From NCBI GenBank assembly GCA_004298465.1, contig SCRT01000019.1, forward strand, positions 57,725-121,724: 64,000 nucleotides of DNA. Direction: 5' to 3'. This document shows positions 9,093 to 17,063 of this stretch, piece after piece; positions within the stretch are counted from its first letter, which is position 1, and each line of letters opens with the position of its first letter. Source of the stretch: Nevskiaceae bacterium (GTDB taxonomy: Bacteria; Pseudomonadota; Gammaproteobacteria; Nevskiales; Nevskiaceae). The position numbers and the translations under genes are program-made. Under the pieces are notes generated by a model. It worked only from the letters and a program-made list of their open reading frames with translations. It had not been told where the DNA came from and did not search any database.

Positions 9093-11143
9093 ACGCGCGG
9101 CCGATCCATCGCATCCTCGTCGCGAATCGCGGCGAGATCGCGCGGCGCGTCATCGCCACCGCACGGCGCATGGGCCTCGAAACCGTCGCCGTGTATTCGG
9201 CTGCGGACGCGGCCACGCCGCACGTGCGCGAGGCCACCGCGAGCCATGCGCTGGGTGGCAACACGTCCGCGGAAAGCTACCTGCGCGTGGACAAGCTGCT
9301 GGCGGCGGCGCGCGCCACGGGTGCGGATGCGATCCATCCCGGCTACGGGTTCCTCAGCGAGGACGCGGCTTTCGCCCAGGCGGTGCAGGATGCCGGCCTG
9401 ACGTGGATCGGCCCGCCACCGGCGGCCACGCGCGCGCTTGGCAACAAGGCGCACGCCAAGCGGCTCGCCATCCAGCATGGCGTGCCGTGCCTGCCCGGCT
9501 ACAACGGCGACGACCAGTCGCCGGAACGCCTGATCGCGGAAGCGGAAAAGATCGGCTACCCGGTGATGGTGAAAGCCGTCGCCGGTGGCGGCGGGCGCGG
9601 CATGCGGCTGGTGACGAAGGCGGCGGACCTGCCCGCGGCACTGAAAAGCGCGAGTTCCGAAGCGCTGTCCGGTTTCGGCAACGGCGACCTGCTCATCGAA
9701 CGCGCGGTGCAAACGCCGCGCCACGTGGAAGTGCAGGTGTTCGCGGACGCGCACGGCCATGCCGTGCACCTTGGCGAGCGCGACTGCTCGATGCAGCGCC
9801 GCCACCAGAAGATCATCGAGGAAACGCCGAGCCCGGCCGTCACGCCGGAATTGCGCGAACGCATGGGCGCTTGCGCCGTCGCGCTCACGCTCGCCGCCGG
9901 CTATGTCGGCGCCGGCACGGTGGAATTCCTGCTCGAAGGCACGGAATTCTTCCTCATGGAAATGAACACGCGCCTGCAGGTGGAGCACACCATCACCGAG
10001 CAGGTGACGGGGCTGGACCTCGTCGAATGGCAGATCCGCGTCGCGCGTGGCGAAGTGCTGCCGCTGGCGCAGGAAGCCATCCACTTCCACGGCCACGCCA
10101 TCGAAGTGCGCTTGTGCGCGGAAGACGAAAACTACGTGCCGCGCACCGGGCGTATCGCTGCGCTGGCTACGCCGCCCGTCGCGCACTTCGAGCGCGCGCC
10201 GCGCCGCTTCGACGCCTTCATCGAGCCGGGCACGGAGATCACGCCCTACTACGACTCGCTGCTCGGCAAGCTCGTCGTCCACGAAGCGACGCGCGAAGCC
10301 GCCATCGACGCGATGCTTGCGATGCTGGCGCAGACCGCCGTGCTGGGCCTGCCGACGAACCGCGCGTTCCTCATGGAATGCCTGGCCGACGAACGCTTTC
10401 GCCGCGGCGATGCGCTCATCTCCTTTCTCGACGAGCACGCCGACGAAATCCGCACGCGGCTGTTCGACAAGCAGAAAGCCCGGCATGTGCGCTGGTCGGC
10501 GGCGATCGCGCACCCACCGGCGGCGGGCGCACTGCCCTGTCCCTTCGCCGTGCCGCTGCGGCTTGCGCATCGTGATGAAGTTGAAACCGTCAGCGTTCGT
10601 GCCCGTGCCGGCAGCCTCGACATCGTCGGCGAACCCGAGCGTTCAATCGCGGTTTCCCGGAGCGCCGACGGTGCCCTGGTTTGTACGGAAGAAGGTGTTG
10701 CGCACCGCATCCAGGCCGTGCAGCTGCCGGGCATTGGTTCCGCGACGCCGTGGCACGCCCAGGCTGACGGCGTGGACTGGTGGTTCAACGACCTGTCCTT
10801 CGTGCCGGCAGCCGCCGCCGGTAAAGGCGCGGCGGAAACCGAACTGCGCGCGCCCTTCAATGGCCGCGTCGTGGCGGTGGACGTCCACCCCGGCGATGCG
10901 CTGGAGAAAGGTACGCAGGCGATCGTCATCGAATCCATGAAGCTGGAACACGCGCTCGCCCCGCGCACGGCGGTGACAGTGGCCGAAGTGCTGGTGGAAG
11001 CCGGCCAGCAGGTGACGCCGGGGCAGGTGCTGATGCGTTTCGGTCAGGGACGCGGGGCTGGAATTGAACGGTCAGGTAGCGATATCGGCGAGCGCGGTTG
11101 CAGTGGTGGGATTACGGTGACACCTACATTCCATAAAGCATGA
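9089..11143 (+). CDS. Acyl-CoA carboxylase alpha subunit (biotin carboxylase + BCCP)
   Basis: The 684-residue protein carries a biotin carboxylase domain (residues 1 to about 450: ILVANRGEIARR, HPGYGFLSED, the ATP loop GGGGRGMR, and EMNTRLQVEHTITE) and a biotinyl domain with the biotin lysine at about 618 in IESMKLEH. It forms the holoenzyme with the beta subunit at 6225. ATG 9089 overlaps the dehydrogenase stop as ATGA; an open frame further upstream is only read-through inside that gene. After the usual end of the biotinyl domain (GQVLMRF) there is an odd tail of about 28 residues, perhaps from loss of the ancestral stop. It is the last gene of the operon and a hairpin follows at 11152-11179. 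Confidence 0.92.
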   Translation: MNARPIHRILVANRGEIARRVIATARRMGLETVAVYSAADAATPHVREATASHALGGNTSAESYLRVDKLLAAARATGADAIHPGYGFLSEDAAFAQAVQDAGLTWIGPPPAATRALGNKAHAKRLAIQHGVPCLPGYNGDDQSPERLIAEAEKIGYPVMVKAVAGGGGRGMRLVTKAADLPAALKSASSEALSGFGNGDLLIERAVQTPRHVEVQVFADAHGHAVHLGERDCSMQRRHQKIIEETPSPAVTPELRERMGACAVALTLAAGYVGAGTVEFLLEGTEFFLMEMNTRLQVEHTITEQVTGLDLVEWQIRVARGEVLPLAQEAIHFHGHAIEVRLCAEDENYVPRTGRIAALATPPVAHFERAPRRFDAFIEPGTEITPYYDSLLGKLVVHEATREAAIDAMLAMLAQTAVLGLPTNRAFLMECLADERFRRGDALISFLDEHADEIRTRLFDKQKARHVRWSAAIAHPPAAGALPCPFAVPLRLAHRDEVETVSVRARAGSLDIVGEPERSIAVSRSADGALVCTEEGVAHRIQAVQLPGIGSATPWHAQADGVDWWFNDLSFVPAAAAGKGAAETELRAPFNGRVVAVDVHPGDALEKGTQAIVIESMKLEHALAPRTAVTVAEVLVEAGQQVTPGQVLMRFGQGRGAGIERSGSDIGERGCSGGITVTPTFHKA

Positions 11144-11151
11144 ACAGGAAA

Positions 11152-11179
11152 GCCGGCCGGAGTTTGCACCCCGGCCGGC
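11152..11179. terminator. Bidirectional hairpin between convergent genes
   Basis: GCCGGCCGG (11152-11160) pairs perfectly with CCGGCCGGC (11171-11179) around a 10 nt loop. It lies between the stops of the carboxylase alpha gene and the convergent DUF5666 gene. There is no strong T-run on the plus side and only a weak one on the minus side. Confidence 0.55.
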
Positions 11180-11198
11180 CTGTGTCACAACGCCCGGC

Positions 11199-12662
11199 TT
11201 AGTCGTTTTCGAACTCGACCTGCGTTGCCACGATGGTTCCCCCGTTCAGCGTGCCCTCGGCTTTCACCAGCTTGCCTTGGGCCTGGCTCAGGAAGTCGCC
11301 TTGAGTCATGGCCGTACCGTCGATGTTGCGGAACTGTGTGGCCCCGCTCGTGGTGGCGACCGTCACCCCGAGGATCGTCAGGTTGGGCTGTGCCACGCTA
11401 TCCACGCTGCCTTGCAACGTCACGCGGCTATCCGGGTCGTCGCGTTCAAGGCGGGTTGCGACGGCCTTGCCGCTGGCATCGAGGCTGGCGCGAATCTCGA
11501 CACGATCGCCAACTCTGAGGCTTGCCAATGAGAACGGCGTGCTGGGACTGTTGTCCGCGCCGCTGCTCTTGTCTTCCAGACGCGTGGTCAGCGGGTCCAC
11601 GTGGACCGTGATGCCGAGGACGGCCAGCGTTCCCGCGTTGGCATCAATAGCCTGAACGTCAGCCTCAATCTCGATGCTGGGATTTGGCTCGATCTCGATC
11701 TTGTCGGCCTGGAAAACGCCATTGCTGTTGAGCACACCCTCCACCTCAACCTTGATGTTGTCCGCGAGGTTCGCTTGGGTGCCGTCTTCAAAGCGCGTGG
11801 TGGTGGTAAACACCACTTGTGTTGTTCCCATCTGGAAGCTGCGCGCAGTGGCGTTGTAGTTGCTCATGATGCCTTCAATCTCGAGGCGCGTTCCTGCCGA
11901 CGAGACAAGGCTTGCAATATCGTCTTCCGGCTCGATGCTTGTGGCCTGCATGACGCCAGCGTCAAGGGTGCCCTTCACTTCCACGGACAGACCGTTTTGC
12001 AGGTTCCCCAATTCGGGGTCGATTGCGGCAGTCGAATAATTGATGCTCAACGCGCCGATGGCGAAGGTCTGCGCCACGGTGTCGAGGTTCTGCACGATGC
12101 CCTTGACTTCGAATTCACCGGTTGTCGTGCTGCTGGAGCGCTCGATGCGCGTGGCGTCGATGCTGCCATCCGCTCGTGCGAAGCCCGATACCTCGATGAC
12201 GTCATTCACGGCCAGGCTGGCGAGCGTGAGGCCAGCGCCGAAAGACGTATCCGCCCCCACGTGCACGACCTGCCCCAGCACGGTCGCGGTCCCCGCAGCC
12301 GTGTCGATGGCCGAAATCGGCCCTTCAACCGCGCTTTTGGACACGATCTGATCGGCCGTTCCACGTGTGGGGTTGTCGTCGGAAATCGTGCCCTGGATGG
12401 TCACGACCTGCCCGATCCTGAGATCCGACTCGACTCCGGGGTTGTCGTCGAACTTGATCGTTGCCTTGCTCGTGTCGTAGTGCACGCCGTTGACGATCAC
12501 GCTGCCGAAGCCGGTGATTGTGCCGCGAGACACGACGGCACTGCCATCTATGCCGGCGGTAGTGCCGGCGCCAACCGAGATGCCACCACCGCTGCAGGCG
12601 CCCAGGAACACGCTCGCGATGGCGGCCCCCGTGATGCCCATGAATGTGCTGTAAATCTTCAT
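11199..12662 (-). CDS. DUF5666 repeat lipoprotein
   Basis: This 487-residue protein has a lipoprotein signal (SVFLGAC-S, Cys at about 23) and then several beta-rich DUF5666-type repeats. Each repeat contains a phrase like I(Q/E)GxI or VxVxGxLxxxGxxxAxxIE, for example GLSVEVKGTLDAGVMQATSI and IKVEVEGVLNSNGVFQADKI. I count about five to six units. It should be a periplasmic or outer-membrane-anchored protein of unknown role. Its ATG overlaps the stop of the DUF6502 gene upstream (12659-12662), so the two are co-translated. It is acidic and rich in Thr, Ser and Gly. Confidence 0.85.
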   Translation of the reverse strand: MKIYSTFMGITGAAIASVFLGACSGGGISVGAGTTAGIDGSAVVSRGTITGFGSVIVNGVHYDTSKATIKFDDNPGVESDLRIGQVVTIQGTISDDNPTRGTADQIVSKSAVEGPISAIDTAAGTATVLGQVVHVGADTSFGAGLTLASLAVNDVIEVSGFARADGSIDATRIERSSSTTTGEFEVKGIVQNLDTVAQTFAIGALSINYSTAAIDPELGNLQNGLSVEVKGTLDAGVMQATSIEPEDDIASLVSSAGTRLEIEGIMSNYNATARSFQMGTTQVVFTTTTRFEDGTQANLADNIKVEVEGVLNSNGVFQADKIEIEPNPSIEIEADVQAIDANAGTLAVLGITVHVDPLTTRLEDKSSGADNSPSTPFSLASLRVGDRVEIRASLDASGKAVATRLERDDPDSRVTLQGSVDSVAQPNLTILGVTVATTSGATQFRNIDGTAMTQGDFLSQAQGKLVKAEGTLNGGTIVATQVEFEND

Positions 12663-13504
12663 CTTGGTGTCCTCTTGTCTGAAAGGTCTTCCGAAAGGTC
12701 TTGAATCCAGTACGCGCCAAGGCCGAGCCGAATGCCCGGTTCATCTACCACTTCGTGCCGCTCGTGAGCCGAAAGCCAGGCATCGACGCGTTCCAGAAAC
12801 GCCTGGGTCTCGCTTTCTATGAAGTCCCGGAATTCCGGGACTACGCTGGCCGGCATCTGCAGGTTCGTGGCGCGGCGCTCAAAGCGCGGCGGCTCACCGG
12901 CCTTGCGGTGCAGGTTGTGGGTGATGGCGTTGCCCAGATCGGCGAGGACTTCACCGAAACGCTGAATCTGCTTGGGGTTCGTGGCTTCGGGCACGTAATA
13001 GCGGGTCCGTGCAACAAGCTGACCATCCGGACGCTGCTCGATGGCCGAGGCCTGGCGCAATTCCTTGAGCAGGGTGGTTCCAGGCACACTCGGCGCATAG
13101 GTCGTACACAGCGATTCGAATGAAGGCACTGCGCCCGTGGCCGGCAAGGGCAGCGGTGTGCCGTTGTGCGAATACGTCGCATCCAGATACCAGCCCGTCA
13201 GGACGCGTGTGGCCTGATTCATATGGCCCGTGGAGACGGGCTCTGCTTCTTCAGCCTGTTTACGCAGGTGGCTCACTTCACGGCGCGTGATCCCCGTCAG
13301 CAGCGCCACGCGTGAAATGTTCGTGGGGCGCCCGTGGATGCCGAAACTGCGGGTTGCGACGTCGACATAGGTCTGCTTGGCGACGTCGGCAAGCTCCTTC
13401 CAGGTGACGCCGTCGCGCAGCAGCACGCGCGCGACCGGCCGAAACAATTGCCGAAACGCGGCCAGGGAGTTGCTGTACGTTTTGTCAGCACTATTTTTAT
13501 TCAT
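12659..13504 (-). CDS. DUF6502 family protein
   Basis: This 281-residue cytoplasmic protein begins with AFRQLFRPVARVLLRDGVTW, typical of the DUF6502 family. A region near residues 60-90 (ISRVALLTGITRREVSHLRK) looks like a winged-helix or MarR-like helix-turn-helix. It is the first gene of a two-gene unit with the DUF5666 lipoprotein, with an ATGA overlap. A regulatory role for the pair is possible but not shown. Its upstream region (13505-13560) is AT-rich compared with its surroundings and probably holds the promoter. Confidence 0.8.
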   Translation of the reverse strand: MNKNSADKTYSNSLAAFRQLFRPVARVLLRDGVTWKELADVAKQTYVDVATRSFGIHGRPTNISRVALLTGITRREVSHLRKQAEEAEPVSTGHMNQATRVLTGWYLDATYSHNGTPLPLPATGAVPSFESLCTTYAPSVPGTTLLKELRQASAIEQRPDGQLVARTRYYVPEATNPKQIQRFGEVLADLGNAITHNLHRKAGEPPRFERRATNLQMPASVVPEFRDFIESETQAFLERVDAWLSAHERHEVVDEPGIRLGLGAYWIQDLSEDLSDKRTPR

Positions 13505-13680
13505 ATATGAAACTATAAGTTACATATATAGAAAAATCAACAATGCTGCACGCCAGCCGTAACATATGGAAAGCCTCACGATCCCTGCGTCGCTTGATGG
13601 GTAGCAGATCGGGACCAGGGTGCGCGGCCGATGTTCCATGCAGCAGCGGAAATCAGGGTTTCCCGTAAAATGCGGAATTT

Positions 13681-13715
13681 GCTGGTTTGCGCCAGCCCCA
13701 CCGCGGTGTCCGCGG
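13681..13715 (+). promoter_or_regulatory. Two adjacent hairpins in the terC leader
   Basis: GCTGG (13681-13685) pairs with CCAGC (13692-13696), and CCGCGG (13701-13706) pairs with CCGCGG (13710-13715) around a TGT loop. Both are 20-55 nt upstream of the start codon. Several TerC/Alx genes have structured leaders (pH- or Mn-responsive), but I do not recognise the yybP-ykoY consensus here. Confidence 0.35.
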
Positions 13716-13735
13716 GTCCTCGCACAGGTTTCTCC

Positions 13736-14713
13736 ATGCAAGTTTCACTTTGGGTTTGGCTGGTTTCCGTTGCCGGTGTCGTGGCCCTGATCGCCTTTGA
13801 CTTCTTCACGCATGTACGGCGGCCGCACGCGCCGTCGATGCGGGAGGCGGCGATCTGGTCGGTTTTCTACGTGGCGCTGGCGATCGTGTTCGGCTTCGGC
13901 ATGATGGCGCTGTGGGACAAGCCGCACGCGCTGGCGTTCTTCGCCGGGTACGTCACCGAGAAGAGCCTGTCGGTGGACAATCTGTTCGTGTTCCTGATCC
14001 TGATGAGCAGCTTCAAGGTGCCGCGCATTCATCAGCAGGAGGTGTTGCTGGCAGGTGTGGTGATCGCGCTGGTCCTGCGGGCGGTGTTCATCCTGCTGGG
14101 TGCGGCGATGATCGAGCATTTCAGCTGGACGTTCTACCTGTTCGGCCTGTTCCTGCTGTTCACGGCTGCAAAGCTCGCGTTTGGCAAGAAAGAGGAAAGC
14201 GAGGAATACCAGCCGAACCCGATGGTGCGCTGGTTCCAGAATCACCTGCGGCTGGCGCCGGACTACGACGGCGCGAAGCTCGTCACGCGCATCAACGGCC
14301 GGCGCCATTTCACGCCGATGGTGATGGTGATGCTGGCCATCGGCTTCACCGACATCCTGTTCGCGCTCGACTCGATCCCCGCCATCTACGGCCTGACGGA
14401 CGTGCCCTACATCGTCTTCGCCACGAACGCCTTCGCGCTGCTGGGGCTCATCCAGCTGTATTTCCTGATCGGCGGGCTGCTGCAGAAGCTGGTGTATCTC
14501 GGCATCGGCCTGTCGCTGATCCTCGCCTTCATCGGCGCGAAGCTGGTGCTGGAAGCGCTGGCGTCGAACGCCTTGCCGTTCATCAACGGCGGGCAGCCGG
14601 TCACCGGGCTGCCGCACATCGACACCGGCGATTCGCTCACGGTGATCGTCGTCATCCTCGCCATCACGACGGCGTGCAGCCTGTGGAAGAGCCGCCGCGA
14701 CGCGGTGGCGTGA
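13736..14713 (+). CDS. TerC/Alx family integral membrane protein
   Basis: This is a 325-residue polytopic inner-membrane protein, probably a metal (Mn) exporter or tellurite-resistance-associated protein. The family hallmarks are AGYVTEKSLSVDNLFVFL in the first half and IGFTDILFALDSIPAIYG in the second, with acidic residues inside membrane segments. About eight to nine hydrophobic helices can be seen. I chose ATG 13736 (MQVSLWVWLVSVAG), which places the first membrane helix at the N-terminus; the open frame extends upstream without a plausible ribosome site. It is a single gene. The leader carries two hairpins. Confidence 0.92.
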   Translation: MQVSLWVWLVSVAGVVALIAFDFFTHVRRPHAPSMREAAIWSVFYVALAIVFGFGMMALWDKPHALAFFAGYVTEKSLSVDNLFVFLILMSSFKVPRIHQQEVLLAGVVIALVLRAVFILLGAAMIEHFSWTFYLFGLFLLFTAAKLAFGKKEESEEYQPNPMVRWFQNHLRLAPDYDGAKLVTRINGRRHFTPMVMVMLAIGFTDILFALDSIPAIYGLTDVPYIVFATNAFALLGLIQLYFLIGGLLQKLVYLGIGLSLILAFIGAKLVLEALASNALPFINGGQPVTGLPHIDTGDSLTVIVVILAITTACSLWKSRRDAVA

Positions 14714-14768
14714 AGGGTGGGGTCGCGCGGCACTTGCCGGGCTCAGCTTTTCAAGCTCGGCACAGGGC

Positions 14769-14850
14769 GGTCGCCTACAGGTAGGTTCTTACAGGTGCCG
14801 GCACAAGACACATCCTTAATTCTTGTGCAGGAGCCGGCCAGCCGGCGACC
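14769..14850. repeat. Inverted REP-like pair, copy 1
   Basis: Two REP-like palindromes face each other: 14769-14793 (on the minus strand TGTAAGAACCTACCTGTAGG then CGACC) and 14825-14850 (GTGCAGGAGCCGGCCAGCCG then GCGACC). The connector contains CACAAG/CTTGTG (14802-14807 and 14822-14827), which could extend the hairpin. The pair shares its connector and right half with the element at 28853-28930. Confidence 0.7.
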
Positions 14851-15159
14851 TGTTGCAGCTCCGCATTGCGGGGCTTATACCTGCTTAGCGTGGCGGCAGC
14901 CAAGACTGCGACGATACCCTGAAACAAATGCGCACGTTGTTCTCGTGAGAGTGGCCCAACGTGTGACGCCGAAGCTCACGGGCGGCGAAGCGGTCCCCGC
15001 CAAGCAACTTGGCCAAGGGTCAGGCGTGGGCTGCGTCGTTGCCGGCCCACGGCTTGATCTTCGCAGGCGTGTTTTGGTCATCTCCCGGTCGTGGTCGGAC
15101 CGCAAGCCTGCGGGAAATTCGGTGAAACATTGCGATATCAAACGTCATTACGAGTTACC
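14851..15159. other. Intergenic stretch without recognised gene
   Basis: Both strands hold only short open frames with atypical composition and no domain I recognise. It lies between the REP pair and the attC-like site, and may be debris from the insertions next to it. Confidence 0.4.
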
Positions 15160-15217
15160 GACTAACGCCTGAAATCAGCGGCGCGCGTAGCGCGCCCGCT
15201 GGATCGGGTTGTCAGAC
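15160..15217 (-). repeat. attC-like integron recombination site
   Basis: Read on the minus strand, the site runs from GTCTGACAACCCGATCC through a long imperfect palindrome (CAGCGG-G-CGCGC, loop TA, then CGCGCGCCGCTG) to CAGGCGTTAGTC. The architecture is that of attC: outer R box GTCTGAC with AAC, inner stem with one unpaired G, and a closing G/TTAG core. The layout closely parallels the aadA1 attC. It abuts the brnA stop (15212), where a cassette attC belongs. No integrase gene is in the window. Confidence 0.55.
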
Positions 15218-15508
15218 CGAAGCATCACGAAACGCCCGCAGCACCGAATTGATGCGCGTTTGGTAACCTGGCCCCTGTGCCTTGAACCACTGAATTACGT
15301 CCTCATCGACGCGCAGAGACACTGCTGCCTTTGGTGGCCTGGCCTGCAACCCGCGACGAACCACGCCACGAACGATATGACGGATGTCGGCCTCGGGATG
15401 ATCGCGGCAGGCTGTGCTTACCGGGCCATTCTTGAGCCTTGCCCAATCAGTCTTTGACTTGCTCGAAGTAGATTCGCGCTTCGCGTTGCGTGGCTTTGCG
15501 GATTTCAT
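15212..15508 (-). CDS. brnA: BrnA family antitoxin
   Basis: The 98-residue protein ends with the BrnA signature: PKAAVSLRVDEDVIQWFKAQ followed by GPGYQTRINSVLRAF, a ribbon-helix-helix-like DNA-binding tail. The N-terminal half (DWARLKNGPV, HPEADIRHIVRGVVRRG) fits the toxin-binding part. It would neutralise BrnT and autoregulate the pair. I chose ATG 15508, which overlaps the end of brnT by about 60 nt; later starts cannot be excluded. Its stop lies inside the first bases of the attC-like site. Confidence 0.88.
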   Translation of the reverse strand: MKSAKPRNAKRESTSSKSKTDWARLKNGPVSTACRDHPEADIRHIVRGVVRRGLQARPPKAAVSLRVDEDVIQWFKAQGPGYQTRINSVLRAFRDASV

Positions 15509-15707
15509 GCGCGGTCTCCGTATGAACGATGGATACCGGAGTGCCTGCCAACAGACCCAAGGTGACGAATCGCTGCTCGCCGTAGGCGAAGCGGTCATCC
15601 TCGAACGTGAACGTAAGACCGTCGAAGACGCTTGGGGTATCGACGAAGTCGAGCCCGTGAGCCTTCAGGTTCGCAGCACGTTTGGCTGTTGACCAAGTGA
15701 ACTCCAT
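15447..15707 (-). CDS. brnT: BrnT family ribonuclease toxin
   Basis: This DUF497/BrnT toxin of 86 residues from ATG 15707 starts MEFTWSTAKRAANLKAHGLD and has the family features of a KAHGLDF-like segment, VFDGL, an acidic DDRFAYGEQR, LGLLAGTPV and a C-terminal IRKATQREARIYFE. BrnT folds like RelE and is an mRNA-targeting ribonuclease. The usual final motif RxISARxA is degenerate here (EIRKATQREA), so activity is uncertain. A -10-like TATACA lies just upstream (about 15715-15722, minus strand), so the transcript may have a very short leader. Toxin-first order matches brnTA. Confidence 0.87.
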   Translation of the reverse strand: MEFTWSTAKRAANLKAHGLDFVDTPSVFDGLTFTFEDDRFAYGEQRFVTLGLLAGTPVSIVHTETAHEIRKATQREARIYFEQVKD

Positions 15708-15729
15708 GACGCATTGTATATACATAACG

Positions 15730-15886
15730 TCACAACGCCAAGAAGGTCTTCTGCTTCAGGCAATACGACCAGACTTCCACGTCGTTGTCCTTGCACGACT
15801 GCGCCATCAAGTCCAGATACAGTGCGTAATCCGCATCCTCAAGGAATATCCGTTGACGGCGGTTACCCCGCTGCGTCACGTGGTCC
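15730..15886 (-). pseudogene. RAYT (REP-associated tyrosine transposase) fragment
   Basis: A remnant of about 45 codons reads HVTQRGNRRQRIFLEDADYA, then LYLDLMAQSCKDNDVEVWSYCL, close to the N-terminal part of Y1-type REP-associated transposases. It is cut at its 5' side by the IS3 element end (15887). It loses homology after YCL (expected MPNHVHL), about 20 nt before the inferred cassette boundary at 15735. The catalytic HxH motif and Tyr are gone. RAYTs mobilise REP elements, and REP-like pairs are present in this window. Confidence 0.75.
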
Positions 15887-15942
15887 TGTCCCCCTAGAGT
15901 GATACCAGTGATTCGTGGAGACTCTCCCATCCGGAGGGTTAC

Positions 15943-16209
15943 ATGCGCAAGTCGAAGTTCAGCGAGTCACAGATCGCGGTGGTGTTGAAGGAGGCCGAGG
16001 CAGGTACGTCGGTGGCAGACGTGTGTCGCCAGCACGGGATCAGCTCGGCGACGTTCTACCAGTGGCGCTCGAAGTACGGCGGTATGAGCGTGTCGGACAT
16101 GCAGGGGCTGAAGGAGCTGGACACCGAGAACGGGCGGCTGAAGCGGATGTACGCCGAGCTCAGTTTGGACCACGAATTGTTGAAGGAGGTCTTGAAAAAA
16201 AAGTTCTGA
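15943..16209 (+). CDS. IS3-family transposase OrfA
   Basis: The 88-residue OrfA begins MRKSKFSESQIAVVLKEAEA and has a helix-turn-helix (VADVCRQHGISSATFYQWRS) followed by a leucine-zipper-like helix (LKELDTENGRLKRMYAELSL). It binds the inverted repeats. It ends in LLKEVLKKKF within an A8 run (16195-16202), the usual place for programmed -1 frameshifting into orfB. A GGAGG ribosome site is seen just upstream. OrfA itself looks intact. Confidence 0.88.
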   Translation: MRKSKFSESQIAVVLKEAEAGTSVADVCRQHGISSATFYQWRSKYGGMSVSDMQGLKELDTENGRLKRMYAELSLDHELLKEVLKKKF

Positions 16210-17063
16210 GCCCGGCGCAACGGCGGCGGGTAGTGGCGTAGCTGATGGAGGGACGGGCAGTGAGCGAACGGCGGGCCTGCCGGATTGTGGGCCAAGGCAA
16301 GGACCACACAACGGCGTGCAGAGGACGGCCGGCGACGGCCGGACACACCGGTGGAGGCGCGACTGGTGGCACTGGCACGCGAGCACCGCGGGTGGGGCTG
16401 TCATCAGTTGCACGATCAGCTCCGGTTGGAGGGCTACACCATCAACCACAAGCGCACGGAGCGACTCTACCGGCAGCACAAGCTGGCGCTACGCCGTCGG
16501 CGCCGACGGCGGCTACCGGTGGCAGCCAGGCCGCCGCGGCTGCAGCCGATTCGGCCGAACCTGTGCTGGTCGCTGGACTTCATGGGCGACAGCCTCGCCG
16601 ATGGCCCGGCTACCGCACGCTCAACGTGATCGACGACTACGCACGCGACGCGTTGGCCATCGAGATCGACCTGAGCCTGACCGCACGACGTGTTGCACGT
16701 GTGCTGGATCGCCTGTGCGACGCCCATGGCCAGCCCGACACGATCCGCAGCGACAACGGTCCGGAACTGCGCAGTGCCGTGCTACAGGAATGGGCTACGC
16801 GGCGTGGCATCCATTGGAGCTTCACCCAGCCTGGGCACCCCGAGCAGAACGCCTACATCGAGCGCTTCAACGGCACCTACCGTCGCGAAGTGCTGGATGC
16901 GTACCCGTTCCGCAGCGTCTCTGAAGCACGGCACATAAGCGAAGCGTGGCGGCACGTCTACAACGAGCAACGATCTCACAGCGCCATCGGCCACCTGCCA
17001 CCGATGGCATTCAAGCAACACTGGCAGCAACGTCAGTCTCTACTTATGGCGGGTAGCGTTTGA
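16203..17063 (+). pseudogene. IS3-family transposase OrfB, broken
   Basis: The integrase-core transposase is recognisable: HRGWGCHQLHDQLRLEGYTI, WSLDFMGDSLADG (first Asp), SDNGPELRS (second Asp) and QNAYIERFNGTYRREV (Glu). However, the frame from the frameshift site meets a TAG at 16239-16241. It also switches frame near 16300 (one base gained) and back near 16600 (one base lost, within DG-RGYRTL). About 100 residues including the first catalytic Asp therefore lie out of frame with the rest. The element is probably not autonomously active. Confidence 0.82.

Noticed and set aside
13505..13735. Mn-sensing yybP-ykoY riboswitch before the terC gene
   Set aside because: The conserved GGGGAGUA-type and CCG elements are not visible; only two simple hairpins are seen.
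14717..15172. Open frame of about 150 codons after the terC gene
   Set aside because: It runs through the REP pair and attC-like site, has no ribosome site or known motif, and odd composition.
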